Shown piece by piece: positions 23,991 to 35,200 of a stretch of 64,000 bases of DNA (within the stretch, counting starts at the first letter, position 1; each line of letters begins with the position of its first letter). The DNA lies in NCBI GenBank assembly GCA_023374045.1, contig CM041777.1, positions 103,804,046 through 103,868,045 on the forward strand, given 5' to 3'. Both the position numbers and the translations under genes were made by a program. The notes under the pieces were generated by a model. That model ran no database searches, was not told the DNA's origin, and saw only the letters and a list, made by a program, of their open reading frames with translations. The stretch comes from Limonium bicolor (Eukaryota; Streptophyta; Magnoliopsida; Caryophyllales; Plumbaginaceae).

Positions 23991-24520
23991 AGCTTCGACC
24001 AGGAAGAAAGGAAGTATCTCAATCCTTTTGTCATTTTAGTTGATGGAGCCCGGCGTAAAACAGGGGTGGGTGCAGGTACTGTGGTCCAAACCCCAGACGG
24101 ACGGGACCTTAACTATGCCTTCCGGCTAGAATTCGAGGTAACTAACAATGACGTAGAATACGAGGTCTTCATCCAAGGATTGAAGGTCGCTACTGCCCTA
24201 GGGGAAACAGGTTTCAAAAATAAAATATATCTATCTGATCATTTATAAAATAAGCTTCCTCTCGAAAAAAAGGAAAACTCATTATCTTATGATTTATGTA
24301 GACTTAGAAGTATACTCGGATTCTATGTTGGTGGCAAGGAAAAATGATAACATCTATGAAGTAAAAGAGGAAAAGCTTTAGAAATATTTGCTCAAGGTCC
24401 AGGAGCTAAAAGTAAACTTCTCAAGGTGTGAATTAAAGCACCTCCCTGAACCATGAATGTTGAGGCGGATTCGTTAGCAAAATCGGTAAGTATGGCCGAA
24501 AAGTTTCAGACAAAGTGTGG
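23979..24520 (+). pseudogene. Second (additional) RNase H domain, broken
   Basis: NPFVILVDGARRKTGVGAG and EFEVTNNDVEYEVFIQGLKVA, followed after a frame break by VYSDSMLVARK and VEADSLAKS, give the D...E...D...D layout of an RNase H fold distinct from the RT-adjacent one. A second RNase H between RH and INT is characteristic of the Tat lineage. Breaks occur at 24248 and several later points. Confidence 0.8.
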
Positions 24521-24598
24521 TCGGAAGTCAAAACCAACTCAAGCCTTGATGAGGCCCAAGTGCTCGTCAATTAACCACCCGGGTCAGTAGAATCATGG

Positions 24599-25817
24599 AT
24601 GACCCCGGTTGTCGAGTATATACTCGAGGGAAAATTGCCCCCAAGCGAAAAAGAAGCAAGCAAAAACAGTAAGGAGAAGGGCTGCATCATTTTTCTTCGA
24701 AAGCGGTCAACTTTACAAGCGATCGTTTGTAAGGCCCGCGCTCAAATGTATCACCCTAGAGGAATGAGACAAGCTCATAAAAGAGATACATGGGAGAATT
24801 TGTGGAAACCATCAGAGGGAGAGGGTCATAACTCATAAGATTATGAGACTCGGATACTTTTGGCCAAAAATGAAAGGGCATTGCAAAGAATATATACATA
24901 AATGTATCAAATGCCAGGAGCATGGTAACAAGATACACAACCCTCCAGCAGTACAAAAAAGCATCCTATCCCCCATCCCCTTCGCCATGTGGGGATTGGA
25001 TATTGTCGGCCCTTTCCCGGAGGCGTCCCCGAGGAGATTCAAATTCATATATGTGGCCATCAATTACTTTACAAAATGGGTGGAAGCAATGCCAATTGTA
25101 TCTATCACAACTAAAAAATCACAGAAATTTATTTGGAAGTACGTAGTGTGCAGATTTAGTCTTCCAAAGGTGATAATAACAGATAACGGAGCCCAGTTCA
25201 ACTACACTAGCTTTCGAACATTCTATGAAGAATGGAAAATCGACTTAAGATTCACATTGGTGGCACACCCACAAGCAAATGGTCAAGTTGAGAATGTAAA
25301 TGGCCAGATCGTCAAGGCATTAAAAAGAAATTAGATGATAAAAAGAGGAGATGGGCTGAAGTATTGCCTCAGGTCCTTTGGTCCTATCGAACCACAAAAA
25401 AGGGGCATACAGGAGAAACACCTTACAGGTTAACCTACGGCCTAGAAGCGGTCGTTCCAGTAGAGACAATTGTCCCATCAATTTGTTGGGAATCATATGA
25501 TGAGCAACTTAACATCGAGGGAATACAAGATCACCTCGATTTTCTTGAAGAAACAAGAGTCGTAGCGGAATTGAGAATGACTTAAGATAAACGCAAAGTT
25601 AAAAAGTACTTCAACCGCAGGGCAAGAGAACGAAGTTTCATCCTAGGGGAATTGGTTCTCCGAGAAGTTAAGCAGCCAAAGAAACTCGATCCTCAATGTG
25701 AAGGCCCATTCATCATTCACCAAAAGACCGGTGAGCTTCGTACCGCCTGGAGAATGTTAAAGGATACGAATTGCCACATTATTGGCACGCAGAGTGTTTA
25801 AAGAAATTTTATGTATA
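24599..25817 (+). pseudogene. Integrase of the Tat-lineage element (broken)
   Basis: The zinc-binding part is visible at about 24843-24950 (LGYFWPKM, HKCIKCQEHG). The catalytic core carries D, D and E in WGLDIVGPFP (about 24995), VIITDNGAQF (about 25170) and NGQVENVNGQI (about 25280). The C-terminal part at 25340-25817 includes LWSYRTTKKG and TPYRLTYGLEAVVP and ends ECLKKFYV before TAA. A stop at about 25332 and another at 25583 break it. Downstream (25818-26530) is a spacer with a 42-bp repeat. Confidence 0.88.
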
Positions 25818-25864
25818 AATCATCTTGATTTTATCAATAAAAGAAAAGTCATTTTTTGAAAAGT

Positions 25865-26050
25865 CGAAAAGTAACACCCAGCCAATGTGGCACAGGTTAT
25901 AATGCCATGAAAGTAACCCCCGGTCAGTGTGCCACAGGCTATAATGCCATGAAAGTAACACCCGACCAGTGTGCCACAGGCTATAATGCCATGAAAGTAA
26001 CACCTGGTCAATGTGTCACATACTATAATGCCATAAAAAGTAACACCTTG
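25865..26050 (+). repeat. 42-bp tandem repeat, about 4 copies
   Basis: The unit is GAAAGTAACACCCGACCAGT followed by GTGCCACAGGCTATAATGCCAT. It lies just 3' of integrase. ORFs crossing it on both strands are repeat translations. Confidence 0.9.
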
Positions 26051-26530
26051 GTTTGGGTTGTCGCGCCCGGCCAAGTATGCCAATAAGAAAGCCCATCTCT
26101 GGATCCATGAGGAGCTCTGGTCGCCTGTAGTGGGTGAATCATTAGGTGTGGGACGCCACACCGTACCTTGATCAAATACCTTCTAAAAAGAAACACTTTA
26201 GAAGGATACGATCATAAGTACCATTCTTTGGCTATCACAAGCAAAGACGGGAAACACATATATTAAGTAACGCCCGACTAAGGATACCACAAGCCATCGT
26301 GCCTTAAAAAAACAACAACGTCCGGTCGTTTATGACCGGTCGCTTTTATTATATACATATTAAGTTGAAGTTATTGAAAATTCGGTCGCTTCGTGCAGTT
26401 CCAATAGTAAAAGATATAAAAGCTCAACAAAAAGTATGAAATAAAAAACAAAAGATTTTCATTCATTCCCAAAATATTACAAAAGATCCCAAAAGGCGAC
26501 ATAAAATTTCACAAAAAAGGAGGGTCCTGT

Positions 26531-29500
26531 CTAAGCATCCTTTACAATTGTTTCATCTATGAGAATGACCTCTTTCTCCTTTGAGGTCTCCTCTCCTTCA
26601 CAGCCGGTCTTTTTTACAGATGATCTCCCCCTAGGGTTAGAAGCGCTCTCCACAGACTTGGATTTTTTAGCAGAGCAATGGAAGCCCTCACCAGGATGGA
26701 GGCCGACGCTCTCTAGAGGTAAAAAGGAAGCTTGACCAGGCGCAAAACACATCTCGCCTGGCAGACGCCTAAACTTTTCAAACTCTTCAAGGAACCGGGC
26801 CTTCTTTTCAATCTCCTTAAATTCCAACTCATTATACAAGTTGTCATCCAAGACCCCACCTTCGTTGATGAAATATCTCGATATGACCTGGCGGCATGCG
26901 CAGGCGACTTTTCCGTATTGAGAAGCAAAAGATTCCTTTAAAAAGGTGATTGTGGTGCTCTGTCTCTACAAATCTTGACTTAGGCAGGAGAAGGCCAAGT
27001 GTTTGAAGTCCTGGCCTTCAAGAGTTTGAACCAAAGTTCGGTACCGGTCACGGCTCGAGTTAGCAGCAATTAGCTGTTCATTGAGGCTATCAACCGATGC
27101 TTTAGTTTCTCAGTATGCTTCAAAAAGCCCTCAGAGTTCGGTCCTAGCAAACAAAAGAAAAGAAAAGGGTGAGTATTAACAAAAAGCATACTCAAAATTA
27201 ATAAACATACCCAAAAGAGGAAATACCTATTGCCACTAGTCTTGAGTTTTCAGATCGCATGATAGATAAAAATTCCTCCATAATCTTTAGCTTCTCCTCA
27301 AGAGCAGCTTTCTCCTTCTCAAGATTAGCGTTATGATGAGCAAGGGCACTCTTCTCTCTCTATCTCAGCACTACTCTGGATGAGAGACGCTTTCTCCTAT
27401 TCAAAAGAAATTTTATACTGCTCTTCCAAGGTAGCTTTTTTATCAGAAAGAGTGTTGGGTTCTTCGATCAGTCTCGCCTTGTCCTCAACAAGAGCAGCAT
27501 TTGCCTGGGCCAGGGTGGTTTTCTTCTTTTAGAGAGGAGTGTTCCTTTTTAGAAGCAAGTTTCCACTCCGTAAGTGAAGATTTATCATTCATAAGCCCTC
27601 TTACCTCCTACTTGTGAGTAGCTTGAGTCTGTGTCAACAACACTTCCAAATCAGAAAGACTCTGAGAATAATTGCTTCTTTCCAGAATAAAACAATCCTG
27701 TACCTTTTGTTAGAGAAGCCTTGCCTCTCAGCTTGGTTAACTAAGCCTCGTAATTGTCACACTGATGGGTGCACTCCGACCGGGCTATCTGAAGATCCTG
27801 GTTCAACGCCTCTGTTTTATGCTTTAATTGAGTGGTGATCTCATCATTGATAGTATCAATGTATGAATTGTGAGAAGACCGGTGCACTCTAGCTCCTCCC
27901 GAGCATTGTTTGCCTGACACTCTTCATATCAAAGTTTAGACTGAAGACTTCTTGTGTGCACCTCCACACTTTGTGCGAAAGCCATTGTCTGAAAAAAGAA
28001 GAAACTCATAAGTACAAAACCTCAAAAGAAGAGGGAGAAAACAAGAAACAAACAGTAAAATATGTGAAGTCGGAAGATCCTCATCCACATGTAGTCAAGG
28101 GACTGGTCAAGAGGTATGAAGTGACGCATAATAGCGTCTGCCCCACCGTCACCAATCCTCGATTTCTCCTTGGCAGTTGTATTAGTTTGTAGGGGTGCAA
28201 AGATTCCATCTAAACAGTTGGATTTCGCGATCACCCTCTTCCACAGTTCGAAGTATGAAGGAGACTCCGGGATGGTTAGCAAAGGCAAGGGCTGGCCGCG
28301 ATGATAGAACCAACCCTCCTTTTATGAGGGACTGCAAAATGACTCACTGGCCGCAGGAGGTGGAGACGAGGAGGAGGCATCAACGTCTTCTCGCAGTTTA
28401 GTATGGAGTTCTGGGTCTTCAGGTACAACCTGGTATTGAGAATCATCACCAGCAGACCTCGTGCACCCCCTGGGCCCTCCTGATCCTTCAGAAGCAGTCT
28501 TCTCATGTATCATCTCTTCAGAAGTAGACTCCCCACCCACAGGAGCATCGATATCAATTATAGAAGAAGTCTTGGCCCTCTTTGCAGCATGCTTCGTCTT
28601 CTCCCCTTTTGGTTTTGAAGCTAGGGTCTTCCCGTACTTCTGAATATAAGCTTTCTGGGCGGCCGCCGCCCTCGGAGAAAGACCGGTCGTGTTGGTCTCC
28701 TCAGTGTTAGTAGCTGCAAAAACAAAAAGAAAATGATAAATGAAACAACGATAAAGTAAAAAATTAGGAATAAAGGTATGCACCTTCAGTAGAAAGATCA
28801 GAAACAGGTCCTTGCTGCTCGAAAGCATTTTTGGGAGTAGAATATGAAGAGAAATAGCTTGATAAATCAGGAAATGAGGTACAAATGGGGATCGCACACG
28901 TAGATTTGCTTCTCCCCGTGGGCTAAGGTTGAGACCTGGCCCTAGAGTAAGAGGAAGAAACACCTGACGTCCGGAATTCGGACTTGTGTGCCATTTACCT
29001 GGCTGATTGGAAGCCTTGGGAGATCTGGTGTCCAGAGTTTTGGGAGATCCTTGATCATCAGCCTTTTTCGAAGAGTCTATTTTTTTTGCCTCTTTGATGT
29101 GTTTTCAATTTCTTTACCAGGTCTCTTCCTGGAAGAAGAATGAGCTTGCTCCGCCAAGCGTCTGGTTGCTTTCTTCACAGCATCAAGGGAAGCATAATAA
29201 TCCACCTTGTCAACCCCAACTTTAAAAGAAACAAAGTGCTAGTCACGGAAGGGGCCCACCTTCGACCCAATCTGAGAAAATCTATGGAAATAAAAAAATA
29301 AGAAGAGAGACATAGAGTATAAAGTCAAGCAAGATACAAAGTAAAAAGTTCTTACTTTTAAAGTGCTTCAGTACGGCTAGCCGCGTGTTTGAGAAGAAGT
29401 CTTCGACAAATTCTCGCTTCCCATTTACCTTCTTGAGAACCCGAGAGATAGGAAACTCCAACTTTGGTGACGAAACCTCATAAAGTGTGCCCCAATCGAA

Positions 29501-30101
29501 GAGCAGTATGGAGCCCAAAGGAAACGACCGGGCGGAGGAACAACAATGAACCATTTGGAATTCCACCGATGGCCAAGTTTTTTGTAATGAAAAATAGAAT
29601 ACCCGGCACCGAAATAGTTAGGCTATCAGGGTCGACCCGACTGGTGAAGAATTGAATAAATTCAGTAGCAACAGGAGAAATTTTGGCCTCAGCACATAGA
29701 GCCACATAGGTATGAAGTTGGGCTATAGCTTTGGGATGAAGGTGTGCAAGGGTGCAGCACCTCCAAATCAAAAACCCAAGCACGAAGGGGTGCGGAGGAA
29801 TAGTCATTCCTCGAAGGAAAAATTCAGAATAAACGATGTAGCCGAAGCCAAAATCGTTGTAGGAGTGGGAGTCAGAAGAGGGAAGATAGATGAAAGTGCC
29901 AAGTGGGACTTTGACATCGTGAAGAAGGGCGTCAAGGGACGAAATGTCCAGAGAGTTGGGTAGCGGTTCCTGATTTTTGGCGTAAGGCTGATTAGGAGTT
30001 AGCAGAGTTAGGTAAAATTTATTACATGTTTTTGTGCCCTGAACCGCGTCTAGGGCAGGAGTGGAAGTGAATTTCGATTTGGAAGAGCTCGAGGAAGCCA
30101 T
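26531..30101 (-). pseudogene. Antisense spliced gene of the Tat-lineage element
   Basis: This gene lies opposite to gag-pol, between integrase and the 3' LTR. It starts at ATG 30101 (MASSSSSKSKF) with a Ser-rich head, then a conserved-looking aromatic/Leu block (FGYIVYSEFFLRGMTIPPHP, FLIWRCCTLAHLHPKAIAQL) reminiscent of the plant domain annotated as putative gypsy-type transposon protein. Frameshifts lie near 29540 and 29500. Introns with GT-AG ends are readable on the minus strand: about 29360-29274 (AAAA|GTAAGAAC to TTCTCAG|ATTGGG), 28785-28717 (GAAG|GTGCAT to TTTTGCAG|CTACT) and 27227-27148 (AATAG|GTATTT to TTGCTAG|GACCG). The middle exons (about 27240-27840) are Glu/Lys/Leu-rich and coiled-coil-like. 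The C-terminus ends at 26531 (acidic, VILIDETIVKDA). Function unknown. Confidence 0.6.
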
Positions 30102-30809
30102 GACTTTTGAATAGCTGGGCAAGTGTGAAACACGGATGAATACGAAAGAAGACGAACGAGCTCTCTCTCTTTCTACAGGAAAGAGTAAGATGATGGTTGG
30201 AAGGAAAAGCGAAGAGAGAGAAATGCTAACTCCCCCAAAAGCTTAAAAAGCGGTAAAAATCCCGCCTAAAAAATAATTAAAATATCAATTGCAAAACAAA
30301 AACTACTTTTTGCAGGAAAAGTGTAAAGACTCTGAATATTCTGAGTTAAGGAAGCTGGCGCACGCGAAAAAACAGAAAACTCTACACATTCCACAGTAGT
30401 AGTCACGCGTGCAGCCGAAATGCAAGCACGAGCACATCACGGACTGTAAAAGTTCTTTTTTCCACGCTGGGCAAGGAAAAAATAACTTGTGGGACTGGGA
30501 GAAGATAGGAAGGACGGGAGACATACGACATTCAACTTGTGGGACTTCAAAACAACAGCAAAATTAAAATTGAAAAACATTTCTCGATTTCTGCTCAGTA
30601 ACCACGACAACTGCAATAAGTTCTACTTTCTTCATCAAAAATTTCAAAAAGTAGAACTTGTGGGACTGATGAAGAGGGGAAAAATGAGACCAACCCTGAA
30701 AGCTAGGGAAAGGCCAAAAGGGGACAACCGACCAACTGCGCCCGGGCGGGAAGAACAAAGACAAAGTAAAACGCCCGGTCACCTACAACCAGACAGGAAG
30801 TAAGAGATA

Positions 30810-31005
30810 AGTGTAAACAGTGACCGGTCGTAGGAAAGCAAGAATTAAGTATAAATATCGACTGGTCGCCTGTGACCGGTCGGTAATCGAGAAACTAGGT
30901 GTAAATAACGACCGGTCGCCTGTGACCGGTCGACAATCAAGGATTTAAGTATAAATAGCGATCGGGCGCCTGCACCCGGTCAAGCAGTTAAAAACAGAGT
31001 GGTAA
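30810..31005. repeat. 50-bp repeat with GACCGGTC inverted repeats
   Basis: Three to four units each carry CGACCGGTCGCCTGTGACC plus GGTCG and an AAGTATAAATA box. The paired GACCGGTC octamers are self-complementary. An isolated copy of the same motif lies at 26309-26337, on the other side of the antisense gene. Confidence 0.85.
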
Positions 31006-31013
31006 GTGCAAAG

Positions 31014-31255
31014 TGTTGTGTTTAAATTAGTAGCTAAAATGACAGCCTGGCAGTTAGACAGAATGACAGGCTGGTAGTCCTAGAAAGTCTGGAAAAGTAC
31101 TATAAATAGGGGTTCATCCCCGATGAAATAGGACACACCATGTTTACTAATCGAGTCTCTGATTGTCTATTCTCTCTCTGCATAGCAAAGTTCTCTCTAA
31201 GTGTGACTCCCTCGATAATAAGGTAATTCACTGAGTACACTGATGTAAAAATACA
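31014..31255 (+). repeat. Candidate 3' LTR of the Tat-lineage element
   Basis: The segment starts TGTTGTG and ends AATACA. It carries a TATA box (CTATAAATAGGGG, about 31100-31112) and a CT-rich region downstream. It sits where the outer element's LTR should be. The 5' LTR is outside the window, so neither end can be confirmed; 242 bp is short for this lineage. Confidence 0.35.
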
Positions 31256-31307
31256 GACCGAAGAGGAATTAGGGGTTAGATCATTAAGGGAAGGAATACG
31301 ACCTTTT

Positions 31308-32142
31308 TCAGCCTTGATCCTCCAGGTGAAGATCAAAGTTTGATGGATTCTCCTCCTCGAATTTGAGGATGTAAACGTCCTCAAATTCTTGGTGAGACTT
31401 ATGGGAAGAGCCTTGATGAAAATCAACTTCAGAGGGAGGTGGCTCCTTAAAGTTGATTGTAGCACTCTCCTTTGATGACTCGGAGGGAGGCGGTGTCTCC
31501 CTCTTCTCAAGGTTGGGGATGTGATCATCCTCGTTATCTTGATGAACAAAGAAGGGGGAGACAAATTGGTTAATGACTTCAGAGGCTGGAAACGCCATGA
31601 GGTCAAAATAGAAACTATATTCTCACGAGTTGTCTTCATAATCAAGCTGGTGGTTAAGAGGCGTTGGAGTTTCTAATTCGAACACGAGATGAGTGAGAGA
31701 GTAGCTCAGGTCCTTAGCAAACTGCTCCACCTCATGAACTGTTTTGCTCTCAAGTTGTTGTACAATCTGATCTATCCGAGCTTGAACATTATCTTGCTTC
31801 ATGTTAATGGTGTCTTGCGCAGTTGGGTTAGACTTTGCAAGAAGAAATAAGATCAGAAATGAGCTTCTCCAAACTGAGTGAATCAACTATTACTGTGATC
31901 ACATGACAGTGAGCGCTCTCATGGTCTCCTCCACACTCTTGACACACAATGGTGGGGTTTAGCCTGACAAAAGAATTTAAGTCCATCATGAGAGCTCTTA
32001 ATTCTGACATTGTTGTTGGACAATGGGGGCTCTCATGGTACTCTCCGCACCTTTGGCATACACTCCTTGATTTGTGTTTTGTTTTGTGTAGTCGCCATAA
32101 GTAACCATGCAAACCTCTCGCTTGATTATAATAACCATCCAT
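31308..32142 (-). pseudogene. Gag-like protein with two Cys-His knuckles (broken)
   Basis: The ATG at 32142 opens a frame with two knuckles of the form C-x2-C-x3-H-x4-C (CQRCGEYHESPHC and CQECGGDHESAHC) separated by a Leu/Met-rich linker (MSELRALMMDLNSFVRLNPT). The same spacing (CAICGGPHETHFC) is present in the Athila Gag at 43913. A frame change near 31860 and an in-frame TGA near 31624 separate it from a downstream acidic, Glu/Pro/Ser-rich part ending at 31308. Likely role: nucleic-acid-binding nucleocapsid part of a retroelement Gag. The N-terminal capsid part is not recognisable. Confidence 0.55.
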
Positions 32143-32258
32143 CAGAGTTAAGTTCCTATAAAGAAAAGGAAAATTTTACACACAAAAGGGGCAAATAAAG
32201 TTTATGAAAAATATGCAGAAAAACTAAACAAATAATAAACCAGATAGTTGGAATGGAG

Positions 32259-32276
32259 TCCCCGATAACGGCGCCA
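32259..32276 (-). other. Primer binding site of the Athila-like element
   Basis: The minus strand reads TGGCGCCGTTATCGGGGA, close to TGGCGCCATTGCCGGGGA of the Athila element in this window. It lies 5 bp inside the presumed LTR end at 32282. Confidence 0.85.
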
Positions 32277-32281
32277 AAACA

Positions 32282-35200
32282 TGTGTGCAAAATATTAATG
32301 AAACTAAATTACTAACTATGGGCAGTGAACCCAGTCGTTGTAGTCCAACAAGGTCGTATGCACAGGGACTTCGTGTAACACCCCAACCCGAAATCCAATA
32401 ACCTGTACGACGATCACTCCCAAATAAAACACAAACTGCAGCGGAAATAAATACAACAACCGGGCGGTATTACAATGCCGTTGGCCACCCTTGTGACCAA
32501 CAAGGCTAACTCCAAATACAATCTCCAAAAGTCACGGTCTGAATACAAATACAATCCGAGATACTAGGAATCAAAGTCAAATGTAAAATACTTAAGTAAA
32601 ACAAATAACTAGTAGGAGATTCCCATAGCTTGAATCTACCCTACCTACACTCGGTGTGGTAATCTTCTCAACTTCAGGTACCTGAAAAATGGGGGTGCCC
32701 CCAAAGGGGCTCAGCAAACAATGCTGGTATGGAAAACGTGCAGCCCATCGTCTACCGGGCCACACCAACTACTTTGTCGAATACATGCAGTTCATTTTTT
32801 TGTAAAGCTGTAAACAAGCATAGTATGATAATAACAAGCATCCGTACAAGGACAACAATGTTACATAAAACAAGACTTCAGAAGGTCAAGTTAGATGAAC
32901 TATAATCATTTGATAGTTGTCGGGTCTACACAGTGGGACTGACATGGTATATAAGAGTGTGTCAATATAATGAAGGTATAGTGACCTTGTTATAAGAGGT
33001 GGGTACCAGTTCCCTCAGAAGATAACATAGGTTAACTCCTGTACTTCAAATGGTGGGTATCACACCCTCGAGAGAAATAGAGTCTTCCTCTCAACTTAAA
33101 ATGTTCCGGTACGGTCCCGGTGAGTGACATAGTGCACCCAGAACTCCGTCGCGACGTAAATTGAATAGGAGACGACCTGAGACAGGTACAACTGTAGCAT
33201 GCATGGCCAGATCCAACTGGGCTCCTCGTCTCGTAGTATAAAATTGTTAGGTGTCAACCAAGTATGTTAAACAAGAACTCAATGTGCATTGTTTGTTGTC
33301 ACGTTTAGGACAATGACGTTTGTTATAAAGTGAAGTTAGTGAGAGACTTGTGTACAAGTTCTCAGTATAATAAAGCGCAGGTATTTAGTCCACTAGTATA
33401 GTAGTGTTTGTATGCGTGGGACATACACGTTGTAGTTAGCATCATTCACGCACATAAAATAATACAACAGTGCACAAGAGTATCAACATTTTACATTAAT
33501 TATCTTGGTCGTTATTTCAAACAACAGATAACACACAAGCCGGTGTAATCCGGTAGAAAACAGGTTGCAAGAATCCCATACCGTTCACCGTAGGTTGCAG
33601 TTGGTTATACCCTGGTCAACGTCTGGTCAAACAAGTCCTAGAATAGGATTAACTGAGAGAGTTAATTTATGCTACCCTTATATAATAATTTTATTGGATC
33701 ATTCAAACAAATTCTGTATTTGTTATTTCAGTGAGGTTTATTTCTTTTAGTTACTCATGATTTAATGTATAACTTATTTGTTATCCCTTTGATTTATTTA
33801 TAAATCCTTTAATGTACATATATGTATTTATTATTCATGTACTTTATTTGTTGTTTATTTTTAAATGTCTAGGTGACATAACAACTAATAATTTCTTAAC
33901 TATATTTATATGCCATACATGGACATAATATTCTTATAGTTTTTATTATTCCTCCTTTAACCATAAATAATAATTATTTGTTACTTTTAAATTCCTTATA
34001 ACTATTTAAGCCATAGTCTTAATTCCATAACTCCTTAAATCAAAGTTCTTCTTTCTAATTCCTCCAAATATCCACATGGGACCTATATTTATTTAAATCT
34101 AAATTATCACCCTTATATTTCGGTTATTTACAAAACAACCACATAAATTCACAAACTTTATATTTAAATTCTAGTCTCTTTACATAAAATATTTTCAACT
34201 CCTCATTTAATTATATTACAAAGCTACCATTAATATTTTGGTATATTCTTTTGGAATATTATAACTTTCAAAAATTACCATTTGGCCCCTCAAACTTTCG
34301 GCCTTAACAAATTATTTCCTATAATTACAATTTAACCACAAAATCTTATAACCTTTACATAATGTCTTATAAACTATAGTTTTAATTTTAATTCTCCATA
34401 AATGCCGAATATATAAATATAAATTCTTAAATTACCAAACTAACCCAAAGTAATTCGGCTTTAGTCTTGTACTTTCCATTATTTACATTTTCACCCCAAA
34501 ACTTTATATTAGTTTCTTAATAACTTATAAACTATAGTCTAAATATTTAATTCCTCAAAATTTCGAAGGTGAACCTAATAAATCTCTTAATTATGAATTC
34601 GCCCCATTCTAAGTTCCAAACTTTCATAACAACTTTTATAAATTACATAATAGCCCAAAACTTTATAAAATGTTATTTTAAAGCTTGTTTAAATTATCTA
34701 AAATTCATAAACTTAATTCCTAACCTTATATTATATCATAATTACACCAAACATACCTTTAACTCTCGGCTTTCACAATAAACTCACCAAACTTTGTAAA
34801 AATTGCATTTAAGCCACATAACTTAATTAATTAGCCATTTAAGCACTAATAAAATATTTTTAACTCACCAAACTTTATAGTATAAGTTTATATACATAAG
34901 TAGCTCATTAAAATCTATTTAACACTTAGACCATTCGGCCATAAATAATTAGTGACCATATAGTATATAAAAGTGGATTTATATGTCAAAATAATTATAC
35001 ATAAATTCATATGAGTCATATAACTCATGTAAAAATTATTGTAATGTCTTATATTGATTCTTAGCTCAAAATAAAGTATTTTTGCCCTTGACATTTTGGC
35101 TTAAATTGATATGTAACATAAATAAATTTTGTGACACAAAAATGTGTCTTAAGGTAATCATTTTCCATATATGTTATAGATTATATTTTTGGCATATAAT

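Larger units (their letters stand above)
1..31255 (+). mobile_element. Tat-lineage Ty3/gypsy retrotransposon, 5' end outside window, split by a nested element
   Basis: Gag, protease, RT, RNase H, a second RNase H-like domain and integrase occur in this order on the + strand, followed by a gene on the opposite strand. The second RNase H between RH and INT and an antisense ORF downstream of pol are known traits of the Tat lineage (Retand/Grande/Ogre group) of plant Ty3/gypsy elements. The 5' LTR and PBS lie left of the window. The RT is interrupted at 2644/22957 by a 20.3-kb element. Many in-frame stops and frameshifts show that this copy is dead. The right end is a guess: a TATA-bearing segment with TGT...ACA ends at 31014-31255 is the best 3' LTR candidate. 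Confidence 0.8.

Noticed and set aside
28322..28963. 213-codon minus-strand ORF as a separate gene
   Set aside because: It spans an intron of the antisense gene (acceptor near 28717); only its downstream half looks like protein.
31100..31645. 181-codon minus-strand ORF
   Set aside because: Shadow of the Gag-like acidic region in another frame, running into the LTR; no domain.
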